Assembly (NCBI GenBank): GCA_027067015.1
Contig: JAMOMS010000078.1
Location: 1-15,241, forward strand
Direction: 5' to 3'
From: Campylobacterales bacterium
GTDB taxonomy: Bacteria > Campylobacterota > Campylobacteria > Campylobacterales > Hydrogenimonadaceae
DNA length: 15,241 bases
Shown: piece after piece, positions 1-6,824 of the stretch
How positions within the stretch are numbered: the stretch's first letter is position 1
How the letters are laid out: the number at the start of each line of letters is the position of its first letter
Notes under the pieces: generated by a model
Told to the model about the DNA's origin: nothing
The model's input: only the letters and a program-made list of their open reading frames with translations
Database searches by the model: none
Position numbers and translations under genes: made by a program

Positions 1-452
1 TGAATATTGAAGGGTTGGCCTATGAAAACGAAAGCCAGCGTCTTTGGCTTGGATTACGTTCCCCCCTGCAATCTCAAAAAGCGGTATTGATTGCCGTGGA
101 AAACCCGAGGGAAGTGCTCATAAAGGGGGCAGAACCTCTTTTTGGAGAGCCGCTCTTTCTTGATCTTGACGGTCGGGGGGTGCGCGGGCTTTGCTATGAT
201 GACAAACGTCACGGATTTTGGGTCTTGGCCGGGAGTGTGGATGAACGTAAAGGGAGTTTTGGACTCTACTTTTACGACTTGCGGCGCCATCGCCTGAAGC
301 GGATAAAAGACGCGCCCGATCTTGGCTTTGCCGAAGGGGTCACGGTGGTACTTCGCCACAGCGGCGCGCCGGCTTTGCTGATAGTGGATGATAACGGCAA
401 AAAACCCAACAAACCGGCGACTTACTATATGATTAACAAGGGGGGATTGTGA
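1..452 (+). CDS. DUF3616-like beta-propeller protein, 3' fragment
   Basis: The reading frame is open from base 3 to the TGA at 450-452 (149 codons), so this is the C-terminal part of a gene that begins before the window. A TTG at base 15 lies inside the conserved block and is unlikely to be the true start. The visible sequence opens with IEGLAYENESQRLWLGLRSP. It continues with GVRGLCYD, a hydrophobic strand ending LAGSVDERKGSF, then FAEGVT and LLIVDDNG. This order (EGL, LWLGLRSP, G(I/V)R, LAG, EG, DD-G) is the pattern I associate with DUF3616, a family of predicted beta-propeller proteins of unknown function. No signal peptide can be judged because the N-terminus is missing. Its stop overlaps the next start (GTGA at 449-452), so it is probably co-transcribed and translationally coupled with the porin. 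A direct role in Pel production is inferred only from position. Confidence 0.7.
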   Translation, partial: NIEGLAYENESQRLWLGLRSPLQSQKAVLIAVENPREVLIKGAEPLFGEPLFLDLDGRGVRGLCYDDKRHGFWVLAGSVDERKGSFGLYFYDLRRHRLKRIKDAPDLGFAEGVTVVLRHSGAPALLIVDDNGKKPNKPATYYMINKGGL

Positions 453-2086
453 AACGGTGGCTACTCATGTCTGCGACCCTTATAGCGGCGCAGGCGGCAC
501 CGACCTGCTACAGCGTGCAGTTGCTCTCTTTACCGCTCTCTCGTGAAGATGCCCTTTTAAAAAGGGCGTGGCCCAAAGATTGCAAAGTCATGAGAATCGG
601 CAGGGCGGTGACGGTACGGTGCGGGTGCTACAGCCGTTTCGCGCCTGCCAAAAAGAGGCAAGAAGCCCTATTGGAGACTTACAAAGGGGCGGATGTGGTG
701 ACCAGCTACCGCTACCGGTTTGATCAAAACGCAACGGGTGTGGCTGTTGAGTCCAACGTCCAAAACCGTGATCGCAATGCGACACAGGAGGCCAAAACCG
801 TGCGGGTGAAAGAAGAGGGGTCTCAGGCGGGGACGGAAGAAAAGGGCGTAGCCCGTTTTTTGAACGATTTTGAAAAGAGTGTACCCGAGGAAGAGGCGGT
901 AGATAGATTCGACGTCCCCTCCGATAAACCCAAACATGAAAAGATCCGCTATGTTAGGCGCCGACCGCCCCATTTTCGCTATCAGGACTATCTGCGCGCC
1001 TTGCGGGCTCATCCGGGCGGCGCCTGGGATTACCGTTACCGTTTCGGGGGACAGGTGAGCTATGACGCGGCATACGTGGATGAGGCGGATGACAAATATT
1101 TTGACCACGACTTTCGTCGGATACGCCTCTTTCATGAGGGGAGTTTTTGGGATGACGCGCTCTTTTACCAGCTTGAGTATAGCGTAACCGGTGTTAATCA
1201 CTACAAAGACCTTTATATCGGTGCCCAGTATGACAAAAAAGGCAAGCCCTATTGGCGCCTGAAGGCGGGAAACATCAAGATTCCCTTTTCACTGGAGGGG
1301 TACACCTCTTCTAAATATCTTACCTTTATGGAGCGCTCTTTAGCCGAGGCTTACGCCGAAAACCGTAAGCTGGGCGTGGAGGCCCTGACTGCCGGGAAGA
1401 TCGCCAAAAAGGTGTACGGCAATTTCTTTGTACACGCCTTTAGCCGTTCGGTGGATGAGCGCTTGGACGGTAAAGAGGATCATCCCGGTTTCGGTACACG
1501 GGCCACATTGACCTATAAAGCCTCCAAAAACCGGACTATGATGATCGGCGGCGCGTGGATGCGGCAAAATTACAGGGATGACAAGATCAAAATCAACCAG
1601 TCGGTAGAGTCCGATCTGGATGATCACAAGTATGCGTCGGTCAAGATCAAGCATGTCGATCATGTGGATCGGGCCAATGTAGAGCTCTATACGGCGTATA
1701 AAAAAGCCTATGTGCAGGGTGAATATACTATGATGGATATTTACGCGCGCAAAGGGGATTACCGTTATAGCGGTTACTATGTGCAGGCGGGCTATTTTTT
1801 GGAGGGTCAGGGGCGCCGTTTTCGCAAAAAGACGGCGACGTTTGGCCGCATTCGTCCCCTGCGTCGGCTGGGTGATATGGAGGTGGCGTTTCGGTATGCG
1901 CATATCGATCTAAACGACAAAGATGAGCAGGGAGGCAGTCAGAGTGATTATACCTTCGCCTTTAACTGGTACATGACGCCGGAGTGGCGGTTGATGTTTA
2001 ACTATGTTTTGGCCTATCCGAAAGATACGGACGAGTATGACGGGATGTTGCAGGTGTTTCAAGGGCGCCTGCTCTTCTCGTTTTAG
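449..2086 (+). CDS. SPOR-like domain fused to OprO/OprP-type porin
   Basis: 545 aa from a GTG start that overlaps the previous stop; AAGGGGGG (438-445) supplies the ribosome site. Residues 1-17 form a signal peptide ending in AAQA/A. Residues 20-88 resemble a SPOR domain (YSVQLLSLPLS, then a C-x12-C-G-C block at C45, C58, C60, then an Ala/Lys-rich helix). Residues about 92-175 are a charged, low-complexity linker. From about 195 the protein reads as a barrel: alternating aromatic strands, a segment GNIKIPFSLEGYTSSKYLTF at 274-293 followed by MERSL, and a final LLFSF with C-terminal Phe, the usual recognition signal of outer-membrane barrels. The IPFSLE-TSSKY-TFMER block is characteristic of the phosphate-selective porin O/P family. 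SPOR domains generally bind glycan-denuded peptidoglycan, so the N-terminus may anchor the porin to the cell wall. The substrate is unknown; phosphate selectivity should not be assumed. It could serve as an accessory outer-membrane component of the Pel locus, but only position supports that. Confidence 0.85.
   Translation: MKRWLLMSATLIAAQAAPTCYSVQLLSLPLSREDALLKRAWPKDCKVMRIGRAVTVRCGCYSRFAPAKKRQEALLETYKGADVVTSYRYRFDQNATGVAVESNVQNRDRNATQEAKTVRVKEEGSQAGTEEKGVARFLNDFEKSVPEEEAVDRFDVPSDKPKHEKIRYVRRRPPHFRYQDYLRALRAHPGGAWDYRYRFGGQVSYDAAYVDEADDKYFDHDFRRIRLFHEGSFWDDALFYQLEYSVTGVNHYKDLYIGAQYDKKGKPYWRLKAGNIKIPFSLEGYTSSKYLTFMERSLAEAYAENRKLGVEALTAGKIAKKVYGNFFVHAFSRSVDERLDGKEDHPGFGTRATLTYKASKNRTMMIGGAWMRQNYRDDKIKINQSVESDLDDHKYASVKIKHVDHVDRANVELYTAYKKAYVQGEYTMMDIYARKGDYRYSGYYVQAGYFLEGQGRRFRKKTATFGRIRPLRRLGDMEVAFRYAHIDLNDKDEQGGSQSDYTFAFNWYMTPEWRLMFNYVLAYPKDTDEYDGMLQVFQGRLLFSF
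506..712 (+). other. SPOR-like Cys module of the porin (residues 20-88)
   Basis: Protein-level domain. It starts with Cys20 followed by YSVQLLSLPLS, has Cys45, Cys58 and Cys60 spaced C-x12-C-G-C, and ends with a helix (AKKRQEALLETY) and a VVTSY strand. The same architecture and exact cysteine spacing occur twice in PelB (12 kb downstream). Unlike the PelB copies, it lacks a fourth cysteine at the end but has an extra one just before the first strand. Confidence 0.7.
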
Positions 2087-2097
2087 GGAGAGAACGG

Positions 2098-2625
2098 ATG
2101 AAAAGAGAGTGGATACGGCTTTGGACGCTTTTGGCGGCGGCCCTTTGGCTGGCCGGTTGTACGACGGCCCAGATTTCCGTTACGCGCAAGGGATTGCCCA
2201 AAGTCTATGAGGATTACAACGAGACCTATCAGATCAAACGGGATATCCGGGTGGTGCTCTTTCGGTTTGAAAACTATACCGACGCCCCCGAAGCGGGGTT
2301 AAGAGCCGCCAATTTGATGGCGGGGGTTTTACAGGCCAAAGGGTATCGGGTCTATCCGTACCTCAAAAAGGCGCCCAAAAGTTTGAAAAAAGCGCGAAAG
2401 ATTGCCAAAAAAGCGGGCGCGCGCTACTTTATGACCGGCGGGGTGAGCGAGTGGCGCTACAAAAACGGCATTGACGCCGAGCCGGCCGTGAGCTTGCGGC
2501 TTACCCTTTACAAAACCAAAAACGCCAAACCTGTCTGGAGCGCGACCGGCTCTGACAGCGACTGGGGGAACGCTACCCTCGGTACGACGGCGCAGAATCT
2601 AATGAAGGAGATGTTGGAACGATGA
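2098..2625 (+). CDS. pelC: PelC-like outer-membrane lipoprotein, copy 1
   Basis: 175 aa with an ATG start 11 bases after the porin stop and a purine-rich GGGAGAG just upstream. The N-terminus is a lipoprotein signal (KR, hydrophobic core, LAGC lipobox) with acylated Cys21. A linker of about 30 residues leads to the compact domain: VVLFRFENYTDAPEAGLRAA (about 52-71), VLQAKGYRV, a Lys-rich helix, GGVSEWRYKNGIDAEPAVSL (114-133) and PVWSATGS. The NYTD-PEAG and GGVSEWRYK-GID-EPAVSL blocks match PelC. In Pseudomonas, PelC is a lipoprotein that forms a dodecameric ring on the periplasmic side of the outer membrane around the PelB channel and guides the cationic polymer; the size also fits (about 172 aa). 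The Lys-rich 85-106 region is a difference from copy 2. The stop overlaps the next start (ATGA), so the two copies are coupled. Confidence 0.85.
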   Translation: MKREWIRLWTLLAAALWLAGCTTAQISVTRKGLPKVYEDYNETYQIKRDIRVVLFRFENYTDAPEAGLRAANLMAGVLQAKGYRVYPYLKKAPKSLKKARKIAKKAGARYFMTGGVSEWRYKNGIDAEPAVSLRLTLYKTKNAKPVWSATGSDSDWGNATLGTTAQNLMKEMLER

Positions 2626-3113
2626 AAAAAATCTGGAAAAAGAGCGGATGGATGTTGATAGCGGGCGCGCTTGCGCTTGGCGGTTGTGCGACCAAGGAGT
2701 ATGTGGCGAGCAAACCTTTTGCCCAGGTGGGTGCCGAGCACAATGTCACCGCCGTGACGCTTCTGGCGCTTCGCAACTACACCGACGTACCCGAAGCCGG
2801 CAAACGGGCGGCCAACCTGGTGGCCGGCGTGTTACGGGCCAAAGGTTTTGCTGTCAAAGAGGCGTTTAGGAAGCGAAAAAAAGGGGATCCTTGCGAGATG
2901 GTCGATGATCGTTACGTCATGGACGGCGGGGTGAGTGAATGGCGCTACAAAACCGGTATTGACGGCGAGCCGGCGGTGAGTTTGCAGTTGACTCTGCACG
3001 ATTGTCAAAGCAAGAAAATTCTCTGGAGCGCCACGGCGTCAAGCAACGACTATTGGCGGGCCTCTATCGGCACGACGGCCCAGGCGGTCATTGAGAAGAT
3101 GTTTAAAGATTAA
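2622..3113 (+). CDS. pelC: PelC-like outer-membrane lipoprotein, copy 2
   Basis: 163 aa; its ATG overlaps the stop of copy 1. The lipoprotein signal ends in LGGC, with acylated Cys22. The core domain parallels copy 1 block by block: NYTDVPEAGKRAANLVAGVL (52-71), AKGFAV, GGVSEWRYKTGIDGEPAVSL (102-121), ILWSATAS and a terminal GTTAQ helix. The two genes are therefore clearly paralogous, and both retain the residues that define the family. Differences: copy 2 has a much shorter linker after the lipid-anchor cysteine and two extra cysteines, Cys91 and Cys128, that could form a disulfide. By homology it sits at the inner face of the outer membrane as part of the PelB-PelC export complex. Whether the two copies form one mixed ring, two stacked rings or alternative rings cannot be seen from sequence. 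Confidence 0.85.
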   Translation: MKKIWKKSGWMLIAGALALGGCATKEYVASKPFAQVGAEHNVTAVTLLALRNYTDVPEAGKRAANLVAGVLRAKGFAVKEAFRKRKKGDPCEMVDDRYVMDGGVSEWRYKTGIDGEPAVSLQLTLHDCQSKKILWSATASSNDYWRASIGTTAQAVIEKMFKD

Positions 3114-3116
3114 AGC

Positions 3117-3124
3117 AGAAGGGG
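3117..3124 (+). promoter_or_regulatory. ribosome binding site deciding the pelD start
   Basis: AGAAGGGG lies 5 bases before the TTG at 3130. The upstream in-frame TTG at 3091 has no comparable purine-rich site and would overlap copy 2 of pelC by 23 bases, so 3130 is preferred. Confidence 0.55.
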
Positions 3125-3129
3125 CACGT

Positions 3130-4365
3130 TTGTTTCGCTACCGCGGGTTTACTTTTCTGGCTTTGTATGAGTCGCTGGCGTTGGCGGCGCTTTTGATAGG
3201 GCTTTCGTTTTGGTTGCACGGAAGCGATCCGCTTTTTGTCCACTCCCATTTGCCGCTGATGCTTATTCCGCTGGCTGTTGTGACGCTCTATTTCGGATAT
3301 GCCGGCGGTTTGCCCTTTTTGGCTCTCTTGGGGGCGGGAATGTGGTACGGTTATGAGACTTTTGCCCTCAAGCCTTTTTTGGTTTATGCCGTCATGACGC
3401 TTTTGATGGCCGAGTTTCATAGCTATTGGCAAAGACGCATAGAGCAGTTGGAGAGTAAAGGCGACTATATGCGTCGCAAGTTTTCCGAGATGACGTCGGC
3501 GTTTTATATGCTCAAGATCTCTCACGATCAGCTGGAAAAAAACTATGTCATCAAACCCATGAGCTTACGAAACGCCATTGGGGAGATTCGCAATAAACTG
3601 GCTCAAGAGCCCCAAGAGTCGTTTGCGCAACTCTTAAGCCTTTTTGAGAAGAATTTTTCGGTTCAATCCGCGGTTATCGCGTGGAAAGAAGAGGATGGGG
3701 CGTTGCATATCAAAGCGGCGACGCAGGATCTTTTTTTTGAGAGAGATGACCCGATGGTTCAAGAGGCGCTGGAGCGAAAAGAGCCGGTTTATGTCTCCGG
3801 GGACGTGGATACGGGAAGTCGTTATATAGCGGTACTTCCCGCATTGGTTGAGGATGAGGTTAAGGGATTGCTTTGTATCGGCAAGATGCCTTTCCTCTCT
3901 TTTAACAAAGATACGCTGGTCTCTTTGACGGTTTTGCTGGAGTATTTTGGATTTGAACTTCTTCGCGCCCGTTGGCTTCGCCGGTTTGGTAACAGGATTG
4001 AGCAGGTCTCTTCAGCCATGTCGTTTGAGTTTCAGCGTCTTGAGAAGATCGAAAAAACTTACGGCCTGGAGTCTTCCGTTATCGCCTTTAATTGTCAAAA
4101 CGATTTGAGCCATACCCTACTGCGTCAACATATTGAAAAGGGGTTAAGAGCGCTGGATATGATGGATGTGGTAGAGACCAAAGAGCGAGGGAAGGTGATT
4201 TTGGTGCTTCTTCCCTTCTCCGGCCAGGCGATGGTGGAGGGGTATTTGTCCCGCCTCAAAAAGAGGCTGGAACGTGAGCATGAAGAGGTGTGCCCGCATG
4301 TTATCTTCTCCATGCGATGGTTGCCCCAGCTTCGCCAGTATCTAGAGGGGAAAGGGAGTCGGTGA
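3130..4365 (+). CDS. pelD: PelD, inner-membrane c-di-GMP receptor
   Basis: 411 aa from the preferred TTG at 3130 (a longer form from TTG 3091 would add 13 residues). About four membrane segments fill residues 8-98, followed by a polar helix or coiled coil (about 100-135), a GAF-like domain (about 140-285) and a degenerate GGDEF-like domain (about 290-411). No GGDEF catalytic motif is present, so it should not make c-di-GMP. An RxxD inhibitory-site motif (RALD, Arg340/Asp343) is followed exactly 35 residues later by Arg375 in EGYLSRLKKR. This matches the spacing of Arg367/Asp370 and Arg402, which bind c-di-GMP in Pseudomonas PelD. PelD activates Pel synthesis post-translationally when c-di-GMP is bound, working with PelE, PelF and PelG at the inner membrane. 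The stop overlaps the GTG start of pelE. Identification is strong from topology, motif and gene context; the start codon is the weak point. Confidence 0.88.
   Translation: MFRYRGFTFLALYESLALAALLIGLSFWLHGSDPLFVHSHLPLMLIPLAVVTLYFGYAGGLPFLALLGAGMWYGYETFALKPFLVYAVMTLLMAEFHSYWQRRIEQLESKGDYMRRKFSEMTSAFYMLKISHDQLEKNYVIKPMSLRNAIGEIRNKLAQEPQESFAQLLSLFEKNFSVQSAVIAWKEEDGALHIKAATQDLFFERDDPMVQEALERKEPVYVSGDVDTGSRYIAVLPALVEDEVKGLLCIGKMPFLSFNKDTLVSLTVLLEYFGFELLRARWLRRFGNRIEQVSSAMSFEFQRLEKIEKTYGLESSVIAFNCQNDLSHTLLRQHIEKGLRALDMMDVVETKERGKVILVLLPFSGQAMVEGYLSRLKKRLEREHEEVCPHVIFSMRWLPQLRQYLEGKGSR
4351..4358 (+). promoter_or_regulatory. ribosome binding site deciding the pelE start
   Basis: AAAGGGAG precedes the GTG at 4362, whose last two bases begin the pelD stop (GTGA). 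The in-frame upstream start at 4290 would give a 72-base overlap and a non-membrane N-terminus, so the GTG is favoured. Confidence 0.5.
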
Positions 4366-5288
4366 TCGCGCAAGCTGAAGTTTTGCCCGTTGACGTGCTT
4401 TTGCTTTCGGCCCTCTTCTCCGCGCTGGTGGGGCGCTTGACGGTTGGCCGGCTCTATCGTAAACAAGGGTGGCGCGTGATTGCCTTTTTTGCTCTGATGG
4501 GGGCGGCTATTCCTGTACTTGGCGTGGTGGTTAGTTTTGCGGTGGCGTTGATGCTAAGAAGGAGCAAAACCAAACTGGTACGGGGAGGGACACACAATAT
4601 CGATCTGGATGAGTTGATTTTAAGCTTTCCCGTTGCCCGTCGGACTTTTGGGGAGGGAGCTTTGAGTATTTTGCTGAATAAACAGTATATGCCCGCCAAT
4701 GTCAAAATTCATGCGCTTTCTGCCCTGGAGTCACAGATCAACCGCACCCATTTGGCGATTATCAAACAGGCTTTAAGCGACAAAGAGGATGAGGTACGCC
4801 TCTTTTCGTTCTCTATTATCGATAAGATGGAAAAGCGTATCAACAGCCAAATTCACCGCTACCGTCAGATTTTTGAAAAGGGAAAACACAAACGCGAAAA
4901 GATGGCCGCGGCCAAGGAGTTGGCCCGTCTTTATTGGGATCTTGTCTATTTTGAGTTGGCCGATGAGACGCTCCAGCACTTTCTGATTGAAGAGACGTTG
5001 CGTTTTATTCAGTATGTGTTAAAAAACGATTACGACAATATTGCCATGCATATGTTGCTGGGCAGGGTCTATCTTCACAAGAAGATGGATGAGTCGGCAC
5101 AAAGGGAGTTTGCTTATGTGCTTGAGAGTGATCCCGCTCAGTACGGCGTGGTGGCCCCTTATTTGGCGGAGATCTTTTTTCGACAAGGAAACTACCGTAC
5201 CGTTCGATCGCTTATGATCCATGACGATAATGAACTGCACTACAGCATTCAACTCTATCCGGTTGTCTTGTTGTGGAAAGGGGAGTAG
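4362..5288 (+). CDS. pelE: PelE, inner-membrane TPR protein
   Basis: 308 aa from a GTG that overlaps the pelD stop. Two hydrophobic segments at about 11-27 and 38-65 form an N-terminal hairpin, followed by a positively charged RRSKTK. The remainder is helical. It carries a conserved-looking DELILSFPVARRTFGEGALS region (about 84-103), alternating charged helices, and TPR-like pairs toward the C-terminus (MHMLLGRVYLHKKMDESAQR, YLAEIFFRQGNYRTV). Pseudomonas PelE (about 329 aa) has the same plan, two membrane helices plus cytoplasmic TPRs, and joins PelD and PelG in the inner-membrane complex that recruits PelF. Identity rests on that plan and on its place between pelD and pelF; short TPR proteins are not diagnostic alone. 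AAAGGGGAG at its 3' end serves as the ribosome site of pelF. Confidence 0.82.
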   Translation: MIAQAEVLPVDVLLLSALFSALVGRLTVGRLYRKQGWRVIAFFALMGAAIPVLGVVVSFAVALMLRRSKTKLVRGGTHNIDLDELILSFPVARRTFGEGALSILLNKQYMPANVKIHALSALESQINRTHLAIIKQALSDKEDEVRLFSFSIIDKMEKRINSQIHRYRQIFEKGKHKREKMAAAKELARLYWDLVYFELADETLQHFLIEETLRFIQYVLKNDYDNIAMHMLLGRVYLHKKMDESAQREFAYVLESDPAQYGVVAPYLAEIFFRQGNYRTVRSLMIHDDNELHYSIQLYPVVLLWKGE

Positions 5289-5291
5289 GGT

Positions 5292-6824
5292 ATGTCCAAA
5301 CATTTACCTAAAGCCGATGAAGTGGATGTGATGATTTTGGCCGAGGGGACATACCCGTATGTCAAAGGGGGGGTCTCTTCATGGATTCATCAGCTTATTA
5401 CCGGACTGCCCCATAAACGTTTTGGGATCTGTTTTATCGGCTCCAGAAAAGAGGATTACGGCGATATACAATATGATCTGCCTTCAAACCTGGTCCATCT
5501 GGAAGTGCACTATCTTTTTATGAGCTCGGAAGATCCCGCGCCCAAAAAACTTTCGGTTTCTTCTTCGGCGATGCAGGCGTTGGAAGCTTTGCACGACGAG
5601 TTTCGTACCAATCGTGACGAGTTGCCCGCATTGATGCATTCGGTGGATTTTTTTCAAAAGTCTCTGACCTTTGATCACTTTTTGCATGCCAAAGAGATAT
5701 GGCAGTTTGTACGGCGTCGTTATTATGAAAAAGCTTCCGAAATGCCCTTTATTGAGTATTTTTGGAGTGTACGCAATATGCATCGACCCATTTGGGTGAT
5801 AGCCGATATTGTGGCCGGTTTTCCCAAGGTGGGTCTTTTTCATGCCCCCTCAACCGGATACGCGGGGATGATCGGTACGTTGGGCAGTTATCAAAACGGC
5901 GCGCCCTTTTTGTTGACAGAACACGGTATCTATACAAGAGAGCGCAAGATTGATCTGTTAACGGCGGAGTGGATCAGCTACCATAAACTCTCTTTGCTGG
6001 CCCAGGCTGAGGAGATGAACTATATTAAAGAGCTTTGGATCCGATTTTTTGAGCGCATCGCCCGTATGGCTTATCGACGGGCCAGTGAAATCTTTTCACT
6101 CTATCGCGGGGCCAAGAATGTGCAGATCACCTTTGGCGCGCCGGAAGAGAAAACCCGGGTTATTCCCAACGGTGTCGATGTCGAAGGGCTTGGCGCGCTG
6201 GTTGACAAGCGTCAGGCAACGGTACCCAAAGTGGTCACACTGATTGGACGGGTGGTTTCGATAAAGGATATTAAAACTTTTATCCGGGCCATGCGTATCG
6301 CCGCCGATGAACTGCCCGATATTGAGGGGTGGATTGTAGGACCGGATGATGAAGACCCCGAATACGCCGCCGAATGTCGCCAAATGGTCGAGGCGTTGAA
6401 ACTGGAGGGGTGCGTGAAGTTTTTGGGGTTTCAAAAAATTCACGATATTTTGCCCAAAACCGGGTTATTGACGCTTACATCCATCAGCGAGGGGATGCCG
6501 CTAGTGATTTTGGAGGGGTTTGCCGCCGGTGTACCCTGCGTGGCCACGGATGTGGGCAGTTGCCGAGACCTGATTTACGGCGGGATCGATGAGGAGGATG
6601 AGGCCATCGGCGCCGCCGGTGCCGTTACAGGCATTGCCAATCCGTCGGATCTGGCGAGTGAGTATGTTCGGTTTTTAACGGACCATAAAAGATGGAAAGA
6701 GGCGCAACGCTGTGGTTTGAAAAGGGTGAGGCGCTACTATCGGCAAGACCAGTTTTTAGAGCACTATGATACCATCTATGACCGCTATTTGAAAAAGGAG
6801 AGCCATGGCGGGCATCGGCTTTGA
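5292..6824 (+). CDS. pelF: PelF, GT4-family glycosyltransferase (Pel polymerase)
   Basis: 510 aa, close to the 507 aa of Pseudomonas PelF. The ATG lies 3 bases after pelE, preceded by AAAGGGGAG (5277-5285). No signal peptide or membrane segment is visible, so it should be cytosolic, docked on the PelD/E/G complex. The N-terminal domain has the PelF signature AEGTYPYVKGGVSSWIHQLI (about 17-36). In the middle are LLTEHGIYTRERKIDLL and a VIPNGVDVEGL block, where the C-terminal GT-B domain starts. The nucleotide-sugar E-x7-E motif is at Glu400/Glu408 in SISEGMPLVILEGFAAGVP, followed by VATDVGSCRDLI. These place it in family GT4, and it is the only glycosyltransferase in the window. It polymerises UDP-activated amino sugar into Pel. 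No UDP-GlcNAc epimerase is seen in the window, so the precursor supply must be encoded elsewhere. Its last 20 bases overlap pelG. Confidence 0.95.
   Translation: MSKHLPKADEVDVMILAEGTYPYVKGGVSSWIHQLITGLPHKRFGICFIGSRKEDYGDIQYDLPSNLVHLEVHYLFMSSEDPAPKKLSVSSSAMQALEALHDEFRTNRDELPALMHSVDFFQKSLTFDHFLHAKEIWQFVRRRYYEKASEMPFIEYFWSVRNMHRPIWVIADIVAGFPKVGLFHAPSTGYAGMIGTLGSYQNGAPFLLTEHGIYTRERKIDLLTAEWISYHKLSLLAQAEEMNYIKELWIRFFERIARMAYRRASEIFSLYRGAKNVQITFGAPEEKTRVIPNGVDVEGLGALVDKRQATVPKVVTLIGRVVSIKDIKTFIRAMRIAADELPDIEGWIVGPDDEDPEYAAECRQMVEALKLEGCVKFLGFQKIHDILPKTGLLTLTSISEGMPLVILEGFAAGVPCVATDVGSCRDLIYGGIDEEDEAIGAAGAVTGIANPSDLASEYVRFLTDHKRWKEAQRCGLKRVRRYYRQDQFLEHYDTIYDRYLKKESHGGHRL

Noticed and set aside
449..580. 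Cys20 of the porin as a lipoprotein anchor
   Set aside because: The preceding residues (AAPT) do not form a lipobox, and the cysteine adjoins the first strand of the SPOR-like module, so ordinary signal peptidase cleavage near residue 17 is more likely.
1340..1903. 187-codon minus-strand frame opposite the porin barrel
   Set aside because: Antisense to a clear porin O/P barrel; the hydrophobic runs mirror the alternating strands of the porin.
3091..3129. Extended pelD start at TTG 3091
   Set aside because: No good ribosome site and a 23-base overlap with the pelC copy; TTG 3130 has AGAAGGGG at proper spacing. It cannot be fully excluded.
4290..4361. Extended N-terminus for pelE from the start at 4290
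   Set aside because: It would overlap pelD by 76 bases and add a non-conserved peptide. The GTG at 4362 has a purine-rich site and a typical 4-base overlap.
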